A stretch of 52,818 nucleotides of DNA from Paracoccaceae bacterium (GTDB lineage Bacteria; Pseudomonadota; Alphaproteobacteria; Rhodobacterales; Rhodobacteraceae), in assembly GCA_026709265.1 (NCBI GenBank), contig JAPOTI010000104.1:1-52818 (forward strand), written 5' to 3'. Positions 34,947 through 43,623 of this stretch are shown piece by piece (the stretch's first letter is position 1; every line of letters begins with the position of its first letter). The notes below the pieces were generated by a model. It was not told where the DNA came from. It did no database searches and worked only from the letters and a program-made list of their open reading frames with translations. Made by a program: the position numbers and the translations under genes.

Positions 34947-36530
34947 GTGTCGAAAGTGACAACAGCGATGGAAGCTGTTGAAAACATTGCTGATAATGCT
35001 GTTGTTGCCGTCAACTCTTCGAGCGGCCTCTGCTGTCCCGATGCCATCTTGAAAGCCTTGGGTGAGCGTTTTTCCAGAACTCGGTCCCCCAGCAATCTCA
35101 CAATGATTCATCCGATTGCCGCAGGCGATATGTTTGGCACCAAAGGTGTTGATCACATTGCTTTACCCGGTTGTATTGGTACAATTATCGGTGGCAGCTA
35201 TCCGTCCGGCCCGACGCATGCCGAACCACCGTTGATCTGGCAGAGAATCACTGAAAACACTGTCAAAGCCTATAATCTGCCATCGGGGATCATTTTCGAC
35301 ATGCTCCGCGAAGGGGCTGGTTTGCGCCCGGGTGTCCTGACCAAGGTGGGTCTCGAGACCTTTGTTGATCCCGAGCAGGAAGGTGCGGCGATGAATGCTG
35401 CTGCCCGTGCGGCACCCATTGTCCGGCGGGAGACTTTTGACGGTGATGAGTGGCTCTATTTTCCTGCCCTCAGCCCTGACATCGCCATGATTCGTGCCAC
35501 AACCTCTGACCAGCGCGGCAATCTCAGTTTTGAATCCGAGGGCGCTTATCTGGGTGCCATGGAAATGGCCCTGGCGGCGCATAATACAGGTGGAAAGGTG
35601 ATTGCCCAGGTCCGGCATATTGCCAAACATGGCTCTCTTCGGCCACACGATGTACGCATCCCCGGTATACTCGTCGATTCCGTGGTCGCCGTGCCGGATA
35701 TGCTGCAGACAACTGAAACCGCTTATGATCCTGCCATATCCGGAGAACTGATCCGTCCTCTTGACAGTTTCACTTTGCCGGAATTCGGCGTTCAAAAAAT
35801 TATCGCGCGGCGCGTTGCGCAGAATTTGAAAACCGGTTGGGTCGTCAATATTGGCTTTGGTGTCTCAGCCAATGTTCCACGAATTCTTCTCGAGGAAGGT
35901 TTGCATGGTGCTGTCACTTGGGTCATTGAACAAGGAGGCGTTGGCGGGATTCCCCTGGGAGGGTTCAAGTTCGGCTGCACCGCCAATGCCGAAGCCTTCG
36001 TTGCGTCACCGGAACAGTTTACCTACTTCCAGTCGGGTGCGTTTGACTGTGCTCTGTTGTCATTTCTCGAAATTGGTGTTGATGGGTCTGTCAATGTTTC
36101 CCGATTGCCATCAACACCCCATCGCACAGCTGGAGCCGGTGGTTTTGTCGATATCACCGCCCGGGCCAGCCGCATCATCTTTTCTGGCACATTCAATGCG
36201 GGCGCGCGGATGCATATCGACAATGGAAAGCTTGTGATCGACAAAGAGGGCCACACCTCCAAACTGGTCAAATCCGTCAATCAGGTATCTTTTTCCGGCC
36301 GACGGGCCCGTGAATTGAGACAGAGGGTCACCTTCGTGACCGAACGCTGTGTTATTGAGCTGATCGATGGCACCCTCACCGTTACCGAGATTGCGCCGGG
36401 AATTGATCCGCGTCGCGATATCATGGCCCAGACAGAGGGAACTCTCCATATGGCTCCCAACCCCAAACCTATGGACCCCCGGCTTTTCCGACCCGAAAAA
36501 ATCGACCTTGAGCCATGTCTGAACAGATAG
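34947..36530 (+). CDS. family I acyl-CoA:carboxylate CoA transferase (YdiF-like)
   Basis: This 527-residue enzyme moves CoA from an acyl-CoA to a free acid; the single chain corresponds to fused alpha and beta subunits. The catalytic glutamate is about E328 in VIEQGGVGGIPLGG, matching the position in E. coli YdiF. The N-terminal part has VAVNSSSGLCCPDAILKALG, and ATTSDQRGNLSFE marks the family. I chose GTG 34947, after GGGG at plausible spacing; a TTG at 34917 is the upstream limit. The 3' end overlaps the enoyl-CoA hydratase gene by 16 bases, so the two act together in activating and hydrating a carboxylic acid. Confidence 0.9.
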   Translation: MSKVTTAMEAVENIADNAVVAVNSSSGLCCPDAILKALGERFSRTRSPSNLTMIHPIAAGDMFGTKGVDHIALPGCIGTIIGGSYPSGPTHAEPPLIWQRITENTVKAYNLPSGIIFDMLREGAGLRPGVLTKVGLETFVDPEQEGAAMNAAARAAPIVRRETFDGDEWLYFPALSPDIAMIRATTSDQRGNLSFESEGAYLGAMEMALAAHNTGGKVIAQVRHIAKHGSLRPHDVRIPGILVDSVVAVPDMLQTTETAYDPAISGELIRPLDSFTLPEFGVQKIIARRVAQNLKTGWVVNIGFGVSANVPRILLEEGLHGAVTWVIEQGGVGGIPLGGFKFGCTANAEAFVASPEQFTYFQSGAFDCALLSFLEIGVDGSVNVSRLPSTPHRTAGAGGFVDITARASRIIFSGTFNAGARMHIDNGKLVIDKEGHTSKLVKSVNQVSFSGRRARELRQRVTFVTERCVIELIDGTLTVTEIAPGIDPRRDIMAQTEGTLHMAPNPKPMDPRLFRPEKIDLEPCLNR

Positions 36531-37279
36531 TCTGTAGCCTCCGGGGCGGCATCGCGCATCTCTGTCTCAATCGGGAAGAAAAACGCAATGCTCTTGACGG
36601 CCCGATGATTGAAGCACTCCACAGTGCCTGCCATAAAATCGAAACGGGAAACGCTTCCCTTGTTCTGCTTTCGGGAGCCGGTGAAACTTTCTGTGCCGGA
36701 GGAGATATCGATGCCTGGAGCACGCTGTCACCGCAGGAATTTGGCCGCCACTGGATCACCAACGGCCATCGCGCATTCGATACTCTTGCCCGGCTTCGTC
36801 AACCTGTCATCGCCATTCTTGACGGACATGTGTATGGTGGCGGGCTCGAGCTCGCAGCCTGTGCCGACATCCGGATTGCCGAGGAACATGTTCGGATCGG
36901 CCAGCCCGAAACAACCCTAGGCATCGTTCCCGGATGGTCCGGCACACAACGCACGGTGCGGCGCTTCGGTTCCCAAGTTGTCCGGCGAATGACAATCCTG
37001 GGTGAACAATTTTCGGCCAGCCAGGCCTATGATCTCGGTCTTGTCGACCATGTGGTGGAGACAGGTCAGGCAATGGCGACGGCCCATTCCCTGGCGACTG
37101 ATATCCTGTCGCGCGGGCCCCGCGCTCTTGAATTGGTCAAGCTCATGATTAATGCGGCTGAGGGTGAGGATACCGAGCGGGTCATCGACATACTGGCCGG
37201 AACGATTGCCGCAGACTCGAATGATCTGGCCGAAGGTTTGGCCCGCTGGCAACAAAACAGGACTCGGAAAGCAAGGTGA
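36515..37279 (+). CDS. enoyl-CoA hydratase/isomerase family protein
   Basis: This 254-residue crotonase-fold enzyme has the CoA-binding and oxyanion segments ETFCAGGDIDAW and HVYGGGLELAACADIRIAEE. Both catalytic glutamates of true hydratases are present: one in GGGLELA and one in IGQPETTLGIVPGWSG. It probably hydrates an enoyl-CoA produced by the acyl-CoA dehydrogenase encoded at 39150 or by an unknown partner. Its start lies within the CoA transferase gene (16-base overlap), indicating coupled translation. Confidence 0.9.
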   Translation: MSEQIVCSLRGGIAHLCLNREEKRNALDGPMIEALHSACHKIETGNASLVLLSGAGETFCAGGDIDAWSTLSPQEFGRHWITNGHRAFDTLARLRQPVIAILDGHVYGGGLELAACADIRIAEEHVRIGQPETTLGIVPGWSGTQRTVRRFGSQVVRRMTILGEQFSASQAYDLGLVDHVVETGQAMATAHSLATDILSRGPRALELVKLMINAAEGEDTERVIDILAGTIAADSNDLAEGLARWQQNRTRKAR

Positions 37280-37779
37280 TGGTTTGGCATTCTTATTTTT
37301 GGGCTCATGTCCGATTTGCGCCCGCCCGTCACAGAGTTTTGTGCCCATCAGGTGATGAGGAATGGTCCAACGAACATAAACGCCTTGCGCAACCAGGTCT
37401 TCATGAAGGTTACACGGCCAACGTCATCCCCGATCATTGCATTCAAACTTTTTAACCCCGTGTCATCGCGTTGGTGCAACGGCGCCCACAACCAAGATAC
37501 GCCGCATCATTTGAAGAGCATTTGCTTGAGCTGTGGCGCGTCCATCAACCTGATATGGATTGATGGACGCGCCATAATCAGGTCACAATAACGAGCGATG
37601 GGCCGAGACGCTGTTCGCAATTGAATGCACACAATGTGAAACAAGTCTTGGGGCCTTCATCATAAGACTATCACAGCACGATGAACATGTTGCAGCCTGA
37701 TCAGCCGACTCAATCTTCATGTTGAGCCGCCCAATCTGAATACGAGAGACACCAACTCAAAAGAGTCCTTACCCATCTT
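37280..37779. other. 500-base gap between convergent genes
   Basis: The enoyl-CoA hydratase and an aldo/keto reductase converge on it. One frame here (about 37345-37576) gives coding-looking words such as WSNEHKRLAQPGLHEGYTAN and FEEHLLELWRVHQPDMD but is broken by a stop, so a decayed gene is possible. The strong hairpin at 37534-37574 is the only clear signal. Confidence 0.35.
37534..37574. terminator. strong perfect hairpin between convergent genes
   Basis: TGGCGCGTCCATCAA (37534-37548) pairs perfectly with TTGATGGACGCGCCA (37560-37574) around an 11-base loop. It could serve as a two-way terminator, although no T-run flanks it on either strand. Confidence 0.6.
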
Positions 37780-38796
37780 TCACTGCGGAACCGGTGCATC
37801 CGCGCGCAAAAGGTTTCGACTCTTGAGTTCGGCCCAGAAGTCATCTGGTATCGGATGACTGAACCAGGCAAGATTGTTCCTGAGCTGCTCAACAGTTCGT
37901 GTTCCGGCAATGAAACTGGGAATGGCCGGATGGGCAACCACAAACTGCAAGGCAGCTGCCGGAAGCGGTACAGCGTGATTGGCACAGACCTCTTCAATCT
38001 TCGCAACCCGCTGCATAATGGCCTCAGGTGCCGGCGCATAATTGTACTTGGCCCCCGCGCGTGCGCCAGTTGCAAGAATACCTGAATTGAACCCACCGCC
38101 AACAACGACAGCAGCACCGCGTTGCTCGCAGAGAGGCAAAAATGTGTCGAGCGAATCCTGCTCCAAGAGCGTGTAGCGACCGGCGAGCAGAAAACAGTCA
38201 AAGTCCCGCTGTTCAAGTGCCGTCTGACAAACCTCCCATTCATTCACACCTACGCCAATGGCTTTGACAACACCTTGATCACGCAATTCCGAAAGCGCCC
38301 TGTAGCACCCGTCCATAGCTTGTTTGAAAACATCCGGCTGTGCTTCACCCCGCGTGAAAACATCGATGTCATGGATAAAACAGATTTCCATTCGCTCTAA
38401 ACCAAGTCGCTGCAGACTGTCCTCAAATGCCCGCATGGTCCCATCGTATGAATAATCGAAATGCATGCTGAAACGCCCGGCATTGGTCCAAGGTGCGTAA
38501 TCGATATCGTCCTTGCGGGCCGACCTTAAGACACGACCAACCTTTGAAGACAGGACAAAATCATCGCGTTCTTTCCATCGTAGCGAATGGCCGGTTCGCA
38601 ATTCAGCCAGACCATGACCATACATCGGTGCCGTGTCGTAAAACCGGACTCCGGAATCCCATGCGACCTGGAACATACCATCGGAGGTCTCTTCATCGAT
38701 TTCACGGAAAATATTCCCAATAGGAGCAGTTCCAAAACTGAATGCAGTGACCTCGAGATCAACGCGGCCAAACTTGTTTTTTGTGGCAGGGTCCAT
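37780..38796 (-). CDS. aldo/keto reductase (aldose 1-dehydrogenase / pyridoxal dehydrogenase type)
   Basis: This 338-residue enzyme resembles the group with L-fucose (D-threo-aldose) 1-dehydrogenase and pyridoxal 4-dehydrogenase. Catalytic residues are visible: D and Y in RFYDTAPMYGHGLAE, K in LSSKVGR and H in CFIHDIDVF. The start ATG 38796 is chosen because GGAGGT lies five bases upstream; in-frame starts at 38820 and 38913 lack such a site. Oxidation of a sugar to its lactone would fit the neighbouring sugar-importer genes, but this is inference. It diverges from the acyl-CoA dehydrogenase gene. Confidence 0.88.
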   Translation of the reverse strand: MDPATKNKFGRVDLEVTAFSFGTAPIGNIFREIDEETSDGMFQVAWDSGVRFYDTAPMYGHGLAELRTGHSLRWKERDDFVLSSKVGRVLRSARKDDIDYAPWTNAGRFSMHFDYSYDGTMRAFEDSLQRLGLERMEICFIHDIDVFTRGEAQPDVFKQAMDGCYRALSELRDQGVVKAIGVGVNEWEVCQTALEQRDFDCFLLAGRYTLLEQDSLDTFLPLCEQRGAAVVVGGGFNSGILATGARAGAKYNYAPAPEAIMQRVAKIEEVCANHAVPLPAAALQFVVAHPAIPSFIAGTRTVEQLRNNLAWFSHPIPDDFWAELKSRNLLRADAPVPQ

Positions 38797-39149
38797 GCCA
38801 AACCTCCGATTGTCAGTCATTTGTCGCAGCCCGACTCCCATGTCACCGATCATTGCACAAGGAACAAATCGTCGACCATATGGTTCCATCAAAGCGATGA
38901 CTGGCCGAACCAATCGGACATGTTGAATAGCTGCCGAATTTCAGGAGGTATCATTAAGTAAACAAATAGTTATTTACAAGGGTGTCTGATCGACGTAATA
39001 AGAACAATTCTAGATGATAGGTTTTGGATTGGAACTGGCTGTCATAATTATGCAATTCATCATGCATATGATGTCGGCAAGGCCCGCCGCAAACACCTGT
39101 TTTGACCACTCGTTTGCCAGTATAATCAGCAGATGCGCCTGAGGTGCCA
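38797..39149. promoter_or_regulatory. 353-base divergent control region
   Basis: It lies between the aldo/keto reductase (minus) and the acyl-CoA dehydrogenase (plus) and is AT-rich. Two candidate operators are visible. GTAAACAAATAGTTATTTAC at 38958-38977 is an imperfect palindrome (8 of 10 pairs). CATCAT-GCAT-ATGATG at 39058-39073 is a 16-base inverted repeat sharing ATATGATG with the site at 50731-50762. Confidence 0.4.
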
Positions 39150-40295
39150 ATGAATCTCAACGACTCTCAGCTCCTCGTGCGGGATCTCGCGCGCGAATTT
39201 ACCAACGATGTCATCCGACCACTGGTTACGGAACTCGACCAAAGTGAGCGATATCCCGATGATCTCTACAGGCGGATGGGCGAATTGGGTCTCTTTGGTA
39301 TCTGTGTTCCTGAAGCACTCGGTGGAGCGGGCCTTGACACACTGTCATATACGCTTGTCATGGAGGAGTTGGCACGTGGTTATGCGAGTGTCGCTGACCA
39401 ATGCGGCCTTGTTGAACTCATTACAACTTTACTTGTATCTCATGGGACGCCGGATCAGCAGAACGCGTGGCTTACTGGAATTATGACCTCTCAGATTCGG
39501 GTGGCATATTGCATCACCGAAAGCGAGGCCGGTTCGGATGTCTCCGGAATTCGAACTACAGCTGTTCGTCAAGGTGATGACTGGATTCTCAACGGCGGCA
39601 AGCTCTGGATTCATAATGCCCCGGTGGCAGACTTGGGTTTTGTTCTGGCACGAACAAATCCTGAAGCCGGTCACCGTGGCATGTCGATCTTTGTTGTTGA
39701 TCTGACAGGCGAAGGTGTCACCCGTGGGTCTCGGGAGCACAAAATGGGCCAACGTGCAAGTCCGGTTGGGGCGCTTCATTTTGACAATGTCAAACTTCCA
39801 TCAAATGCTCTTCTCGGGGACGAAAATCAAGGATTTTACATGATGATGAATGTGCTGGATAAAGGGCGGGTCGGGATTGCCGCGCTCGCCGTGGGTATCG
39901 CACAGGCTGGAATGGAGGCTGCACTCGACTATGCCGGTGAACGGAAACAGTTCAAGCAACACATTATTGATTTCCAGGGCTTGCAATGGATGCTGGCCGA
40001 CATGGCGAAGGAATTAAAGGCTGCCCGTCTCTTGGTGCGCGAGGCTGCACGCCTGATCGATCAAGGTGAGAATGCAACAATGACATGCAGTATGGCAAAG
40101 TGTTTTGCCACCGATATGGCAGTCAAATGCACCTCCGATGCGGTTCAGGTCTTTGGTGGCTCCGGATATATCAGGGGTTTTGAGGTCGAGAGGCTTTATC
40201 GTGATGCCAAAATCACCCAGATTTATGAAGGGACCAATCAGATCCAGCGGACAATCATTGCCCGTGAGCTCATGAAACATGGCGCCTGCTCATGA
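39150..40295 (+). CDS. acyl-CoA dehydrogenase
   Basis: This 381-residue flavoenzyme introduces a 2,3-double bond into an acyl-CoA and passes electrons to ETF. Signature regions are AYCITESEAGSDVSGIRT near 115-130, GERKQFKQHIIDFQGLQWML, VQVFGGSGYIRGFEVERLYR and the C-terminal IYEGTNQIQRTIIAREL. I chose ATG 39150 with TGAGG just upstream; a GTG at 39144 overlaps that site. The stop overlaps the next start as ATGA. The acyl substrate is unknown; short branched acyl-CoA would fit the neighbourhood. Confidence 0.93.
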   Translation: MNLNDSQLLVRDLAREFTNDVIRPLVTELDQSERYPDDLYRRMGELGLFGICVPEALGGAGLDTLSYTLVMEELARGYASVADQCGLVELITTLLVSHGTPDQQNAWLTGIMTSQIRVAYCITESEAGSDVSGIRTTAVRQGDDWILNGGKLWIHNAPVADLGFVLARTNPEAGHRGMSIFVVDLTGEGVTRGSREHKMGQRASPVGALHFDNVKLPSNALLGDENQGFYMMMNVLDKGRVGIAALAVGIAQAGMEAALDYAGERKQFKQHIIDFQGLQWMLADMAKELKAARLLVREAARLIDQGENATMTCSMAKCFATDMAVKCTSDAVQVFGGSGYIRGFEVERLYRDAKITQIYEGTNQIQRTIIARELMKHGACS

Positions 40296-41062
40296 CTGGG
40301 CCTGTTGCCCTTGTTACGGGTTCAAGCCGCGGAATTGGTCGCGGCGCGGCGATCGCACTCGCCGAGGAAGGTTTCGCCGTTGCCGTTCATGGTTCGCGTG
40401 CGAGTGAAGCACTGGATTCTGCTTTCGCGTGTGTCAAAGCTGCCGGCGCTGATGCTGTTAAGGTGGTCTGCGATGTCGCTGATTGCAGCGGCTTTGCCAA
40501 ACTTCTTGATACGGTTGAAAATGCGATTGGGCCTCTGACCACGCTTGTGACGAATGCCGGTGTCGGTGTTATGCAACGTGGTGACCCCCTCGAGGTGACC
40601 GAAGCGAGCTGGGACCGCTGCCTGTCGATCAATACCAAATCTGTTTTCTTCCTTACCCAGGAATTTGCCAGACGACTCCTGTCGCGCGAACGACCTCAGG
40701 ATGTCTTTCACGCAATCATTAATGTCACTTCCAGCAATGCTGTTGCGGTGGCTGAACCAAGGGTTGAGTATGCTGTTTCGAAAGCTGCCTCTGCGATGAT
40801 CTCCAAGAGTTGGGCCGTCAGACTCGGTCGGGAGAGTATCGCGGTTTACGATTTGCAACCGGGTCTGATCGCAACGGACATGACCGCTGTTGTCATCGAC
40901 CAGTACAGGAAAAGGGCTGAGGACGGTCTTACGCTATTGCCCCGTGTTGGCCAGCCGGAGGATATGGGAACCATCGTCGCGACATTGGCCATGGGCAAGT
41001 TGCCTTACACAACCGGGCTCAGCATTGCCGCTGATGGCGGCATGTTGGTTCCCAGATTCTGA
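40292..41062 (+). CDS. short-chain dehydrogenase/reductase (FabG-like)
   Basis: This 256-residue NAD(P)-dependent oxidoreductase has the cofactor motif VTGSSRGIGRGAAIALAEEG, the structural NAG in VTNAGVGV and the catalytic S-Y-K in NVTSSNAVAV with VEYAVSKAA. The C-terminal TTGLSIAADGGML is typical of FabG-like enzymes. It could oxidise a hydroxyacyl-CoA made by the hydratase, or act on a sugar alcohol. It starts by ATGA overlap with the acyl-CoA dehydrogenase and is followed four bases later by the DUF993 gene. Confidence 0.92.
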   Translation: MTGPVALVTGSSRGIGRGAAIALAEEGFAVAVHGSRASEALDSAFACVKAAGADAVKVVCDVADCSGFAKLLDTVENAIGPLTTLVTNAGVGVMQRGDPLEVTEASWDRCLSINTKSVFFLTQEFARRLLSRERPQDVFHAIINVTSSNAVAVAEPRVEYAVSKAASAMISKSWAVRLGRESIAVYDLQPGLIATDMTAVVIDQYRKRAEDGLTLLPRVGQPEDMGTIVATLAMGKLPYTTGLSIAADGGMLVPRF

Positions 41063-41066
41063 AACC

Positions 41067-42218
41067 ATGAAAATTGCACTGCCCGACGATCAAGGTCGAC
41101 TGGTCGACTACAGCCTGACCGGATCACCGATAGCCGAGCAACCGCTCGGTACGGATGCCGCCCGAACAATTTTTTCTGCCGCACATGTGGTTGCCGATCC
41201 CCTTGCGCCATCTGATCCAACGGGGCGGGCAGCGATCGACTGGACAGCGACGCTGGCCTTTCGTCGCTATCTTGCGAATCTCGGTCTCGGCATCGCCGAG
41301 GCAATGGATACCGCTCAACGCGGCATGGGACTTGACTGGGATGGTGCGTTGGAGTTGATCACCCGCACCCGGGCGGAACTGCCGGATGCTCTTGTCTTTA
41401 GTGGTTGCGGAACCGATCATATCAAACCCCGTGATGCCGCGACCGTCGATGACGTCGTACAGGCCTATATGGACCAGTTGGAGGCTATCCAGGCCATTGG
41501 CGGACGCTTGATCATCATGGCATCGCGTGCCCTCGCCCGCATTGCCACATCACCGCGTGATTATCTGAAGACCTACGGCAAGGTCCTTGATGCAGCGGAT
41601 GAATCCATCATTCTCCATTGGTTGGGCCCCATGTTTGACCCGGCCCTTGCAGGCTACTGGGGCAGTGATGATTTTTCTCAGGCGATGGAAACTGTTCTGA
41701 ACATCATTGATCAGCATGAGTCAAAAATCGATGGGGTCAAGCTGTCCCTCCTGGACAAGGACAAAGAAATTCTCCTGCGAAGACGACTTCCACCTTCTGT
41801 CAAGATGTATACGGGTGATGACTTTAACTATCCCGAGTTAATCAAGGGAGATTCACAGGGGTTCAGCCATGCATTACTGGGGATCTTTGACCCGCTTGCC
41901 AGCGTGGTTGGGGCTGCTGTCAACCAACTTGGCTCAGGCAATGTCGAGGGTTTTCACGCACTGCTTGATCCAACCGTCCCCCTGGCCCGGCTCATTTTTC
42001 GTGCGCCAACGCAACATTACAAGACAGGCGTGGTGTTTCTTTCCTGGCTCAACGGGCATCAGGATCATTTCATCATGTTGGGGGGCGCCCAGTCGCTGCG
42101 CCCCTTGAATTACTTTGTGGATTGTTTTCGCCTGGCTGACAAGGCCGGCCTCTTGCGAGATCCGGAATGCGCAGTCAGCCGCATGCGAAACCTGCTCGGA
42201 CTCTATGGCGTTGCGTGA
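41067..42218 (+). CDS. DUF993 family, dihydrodipicolinate-synthase-like protein
   Basis: This 383-residue protein matches DUF993, which is related to the dihydrodipicolinate synthase/N-acetylneuraminate lyase aldolases. A likely Schiff-base lysine is K225 in DGVKLSLLDKD, the place where that fold carries it. GLDWDGALELITRT, SGCGTDHIKP, LHWLGPMFDPALAGYWG and MYTGDDFNYPELI are conserved-looking blocks. It may catalyse a retro-aldol cleavage of a sugar-derived acid, though this family lacks a settled role. It sits between an SDR gene and a sugar-isomerase-like gene it overlaps by 14 bases, forming a tight unit. Confidence 0.8.
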   Translation: MKIALPDDQGRLVDYSLTGSPIAEQPLGTDAARTIFSAAHVVADPLAPSDPTGRAAIDWTATLAFRRYLANLGLGIAEAMDTAQRGMGLDWDGALELITRTRAELPDALVFSGCGTDHIKPRDAATVDDVVQAYMDQLEAIQAIGGRLIIMASRALARIATSPRDYLKTYGKVLDAADESIILHWLGPMFDPALAGYWGSDDFSQAMETVLNIIDQHESKIDGVKLSLLDKDKEILLRRRLPPSVKMYTGDDFNYPELIKGDSQGFSHALLGIFDPLASVVGAAVNQLGSGNVEGFHALLDPTVPLARLIFRAPTQHYKTGVVFLSWLNGHQDHFIMLGGAQSLRPLNYFVDCFRLADKAGLLRDPECAVSRMRNLLGLYGVA

Positions 42219-43059
42219 CTTCTCCCAATCGACCCAAGCTCTTGCTCTGAACACGGCAACGCTCGGGCATAATCTCGACGGTTATGGTGCTGGCTGGCCC
42301 ATCGAAAAAGTCATTGATGCCTGCGCCCGACGCGGCATCGCAGGGATCGTCTTCTGGCGACGTGAAATAGGCACGCAAGCCATCGCCATTGGCGAGCGGG
42401 TCCGCGCCGCCGGTCTCCGCGTTGTTGGTCTCTGCCGAACACCCTACCTGACCGGTGCAGAAGCCCCGGCAACCCTGGACGAGGCATACGCATCCGTGGA
42501 AATGGCCGCAGCCCTCGGCACTGAAACCTTGACGATTGTGACGGGTGGGACGGAACCCGGCACCAAGGGAGTCAAGGAGAGCCAGTCAGTTCTTGCAGAT
42601 CGCGTGCAGCGTCTTGCGGAATTTGCGGCCACCATGGACATCAAACTGGCCTTGGAACCGCTTAACCCGATGTTCGGTGGCAATCGGACATGTTTGTTTA
42701 CCGTCGCCGAAGCACTTGATCTCTGCGACAGGGTCGGCGCCCCCAATCTGGGAATTGCCATCGATGTCTACCATGTGTGGTGGGATTCATCTCTCACGGA
42801 GGTTCTTGCCAATACGGGACACAATCGTATCTTCGGATATCATTTGTGTGACTGGCTGGAATCGACTCAGGATATGCTGCTTGATCGCGGCATGATGGGA
42901 GATGGTGTCGCCGACCTCAAGGCAATCCGTCGGGCAGTTGAGGGGGCAGGATATGAGGGCGAATGCGAGGTTGAAGTGTTTTCAGCGCATAACTGGTGGC
43001 AACGCGATCCTGATCAGGTTCTTGATATACTCGTTGAGCGCTTTCAGACCGTATGTTGA
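42205..43059 (+). CDS. sugar phosphate isomerase/epimerase-like TIM barrel protein
   Basis: This 284-residue protein belongs to the xylose-isomerase-like TIM barrel superfamily. Metal-ligand segments are visible: KLALEPLNPMFGGNRT (glutamate), GIAIDVYHVWWD (aspartate and histidine), FGYHLCDW (histidine) and GECEVEVFSAHNWW (glutamate). Members isomerise or epimerise sugars, keto acids or inositol intermediates. I chose ATG 42205, inside the end of the DUF993 gene (14-base overlap), which couples their translation and suggests consecutive steps. It is the last gene of the unit starting at 39150. Confidence 0.88.
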   Translation: MALRDFSQSTQALALNTATLGHNLDGYGAGWPIEKVIDACARRGIAGIVFWRREIGTQAIAIGERVRAAGLRVVGLCRTPYLTGAEAPATLDEAYASVEMAAALGTETLTIVTGGTEPGTKGVKESQSVLADRVQRLAEFAATMDIKLALEPLNPMFGGNRTCLFTVAEALDLCDRVGAPNLGIAIDVYHVWWDSSLTEVLANTGHNRIFGYHLCDWLESTQDMLLDRGMMGDGVADLKAIRRAVEGAGYEGECEVEVFSAHNWWQRDPDQVLDILVERFQTVC

Positions 43060-43291
43060 TTCATGGCTGTACCGCGATGCCACGCGTGAGGTCATCGGCA
43101 CCAGCCAAAGCAGACGCGTCCTGACGACGCCCAGCGCTCATAATGGATGATACATCGAATACTTGCCCAGAAATAACCCGCCATATTCGCATGAAATATC
43201 CAAATCGCCTCGCCCCACAATGATTAATCTGTCAGCCACATGACATCACGATGTGAGTCCAAAAGCCGATGCTTGAGTTCGATAGCGGTCA

Positions 43292-43488
43292 TCACTTGAA
43301 TTCGAGCTGATCGATGACGGACTTGCTGGCATCTTTCATGTTCTCATGATCGTCCCAATCAGTGAAACACACGATGTTATCCACGACGTTGACAGTGACG
43401 GGGCTTCACGAATGCGCATTTTGTTCCTCTTTGTGATCTCTTCAATCATGCGCGGATCGGATTGTCGTATACTGACCTGGTTGATCAT
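43292..43488 (-). pseudogene. small conserved-looking gene with a one-base frameshift
   Basis: Reading from ATG 43488 gives MINQVSIRQSDPRMIEEITK and then NKMRIREAP. Shifting by one base at the CCCC run near 43410-43420 continues as VTVNVVDNIVCFTDWDDHEN and ends SKSVIDQLEFK at a TGA (43292-43294). Repairing one lost base would give a 65-residue protein. The two halves read naturally together, so I take it as a recently broken small gene, or a sequencing error. I do not recognise the family and see no strong ribosome-binding site. Confidence 0.4.
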
Positions 43489-43561
43489 TTTTGCCAATTG
43501 GGAATTGGTTGCAAAAGATAACCAAACGGTGCATTGAGCGTTTTTTGCTTGGCAAACAGGT

Positions 43562-43581
43562 TTTGGGGACAATGCCCCAAA
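43562..43581 (+). promoter_or_regulatory. leader inverted repeat before the binding-protein gene
   Basis: TTTGGGG (43562-43568) and CCCCAAA (43575-43581) are perfect inverted copies six bases apart, 42 bases before ATG 43624. It may be a repressor site or a 5' mRNA hairpin. Confidence 0.45.
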
Positions 43582-43623
43582 CAGAGTACAAAATCAATTC
43601 TATCACAGAAAGAGGAAGATCTT

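Larger units (their letters stand above)
43060..43623. other. 564-base region upstream of the second sugar ABC operon
   Basis: It holds a small frameshifted gene on the minus strand (43292-43488), an inverted repeat in the leader (43562-43581), and TGACATCACG at 43241-43250, whose inverse also occurs upstream of the GMC gene at 47984-47993. The segment 43490-43520 contains CAATT-GGG-AATTG. A promoter for the ABC operon should lie here but is not clear. Confidence 0.45.

Noticed and set aside
37720-38243. Minus-strand frame beginning at 38243 within the second aldo/keto reductase
   Set aside because: It is an out-of-frame shadow; the reductase frame carries all catalytic motifs.
40890-41066. 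59-residue N-terminal extension of the DUF993 protein
   Set aside because: It lies wholly within the SDR gene in another frame; ATG 41067 begins the recognisable protein.
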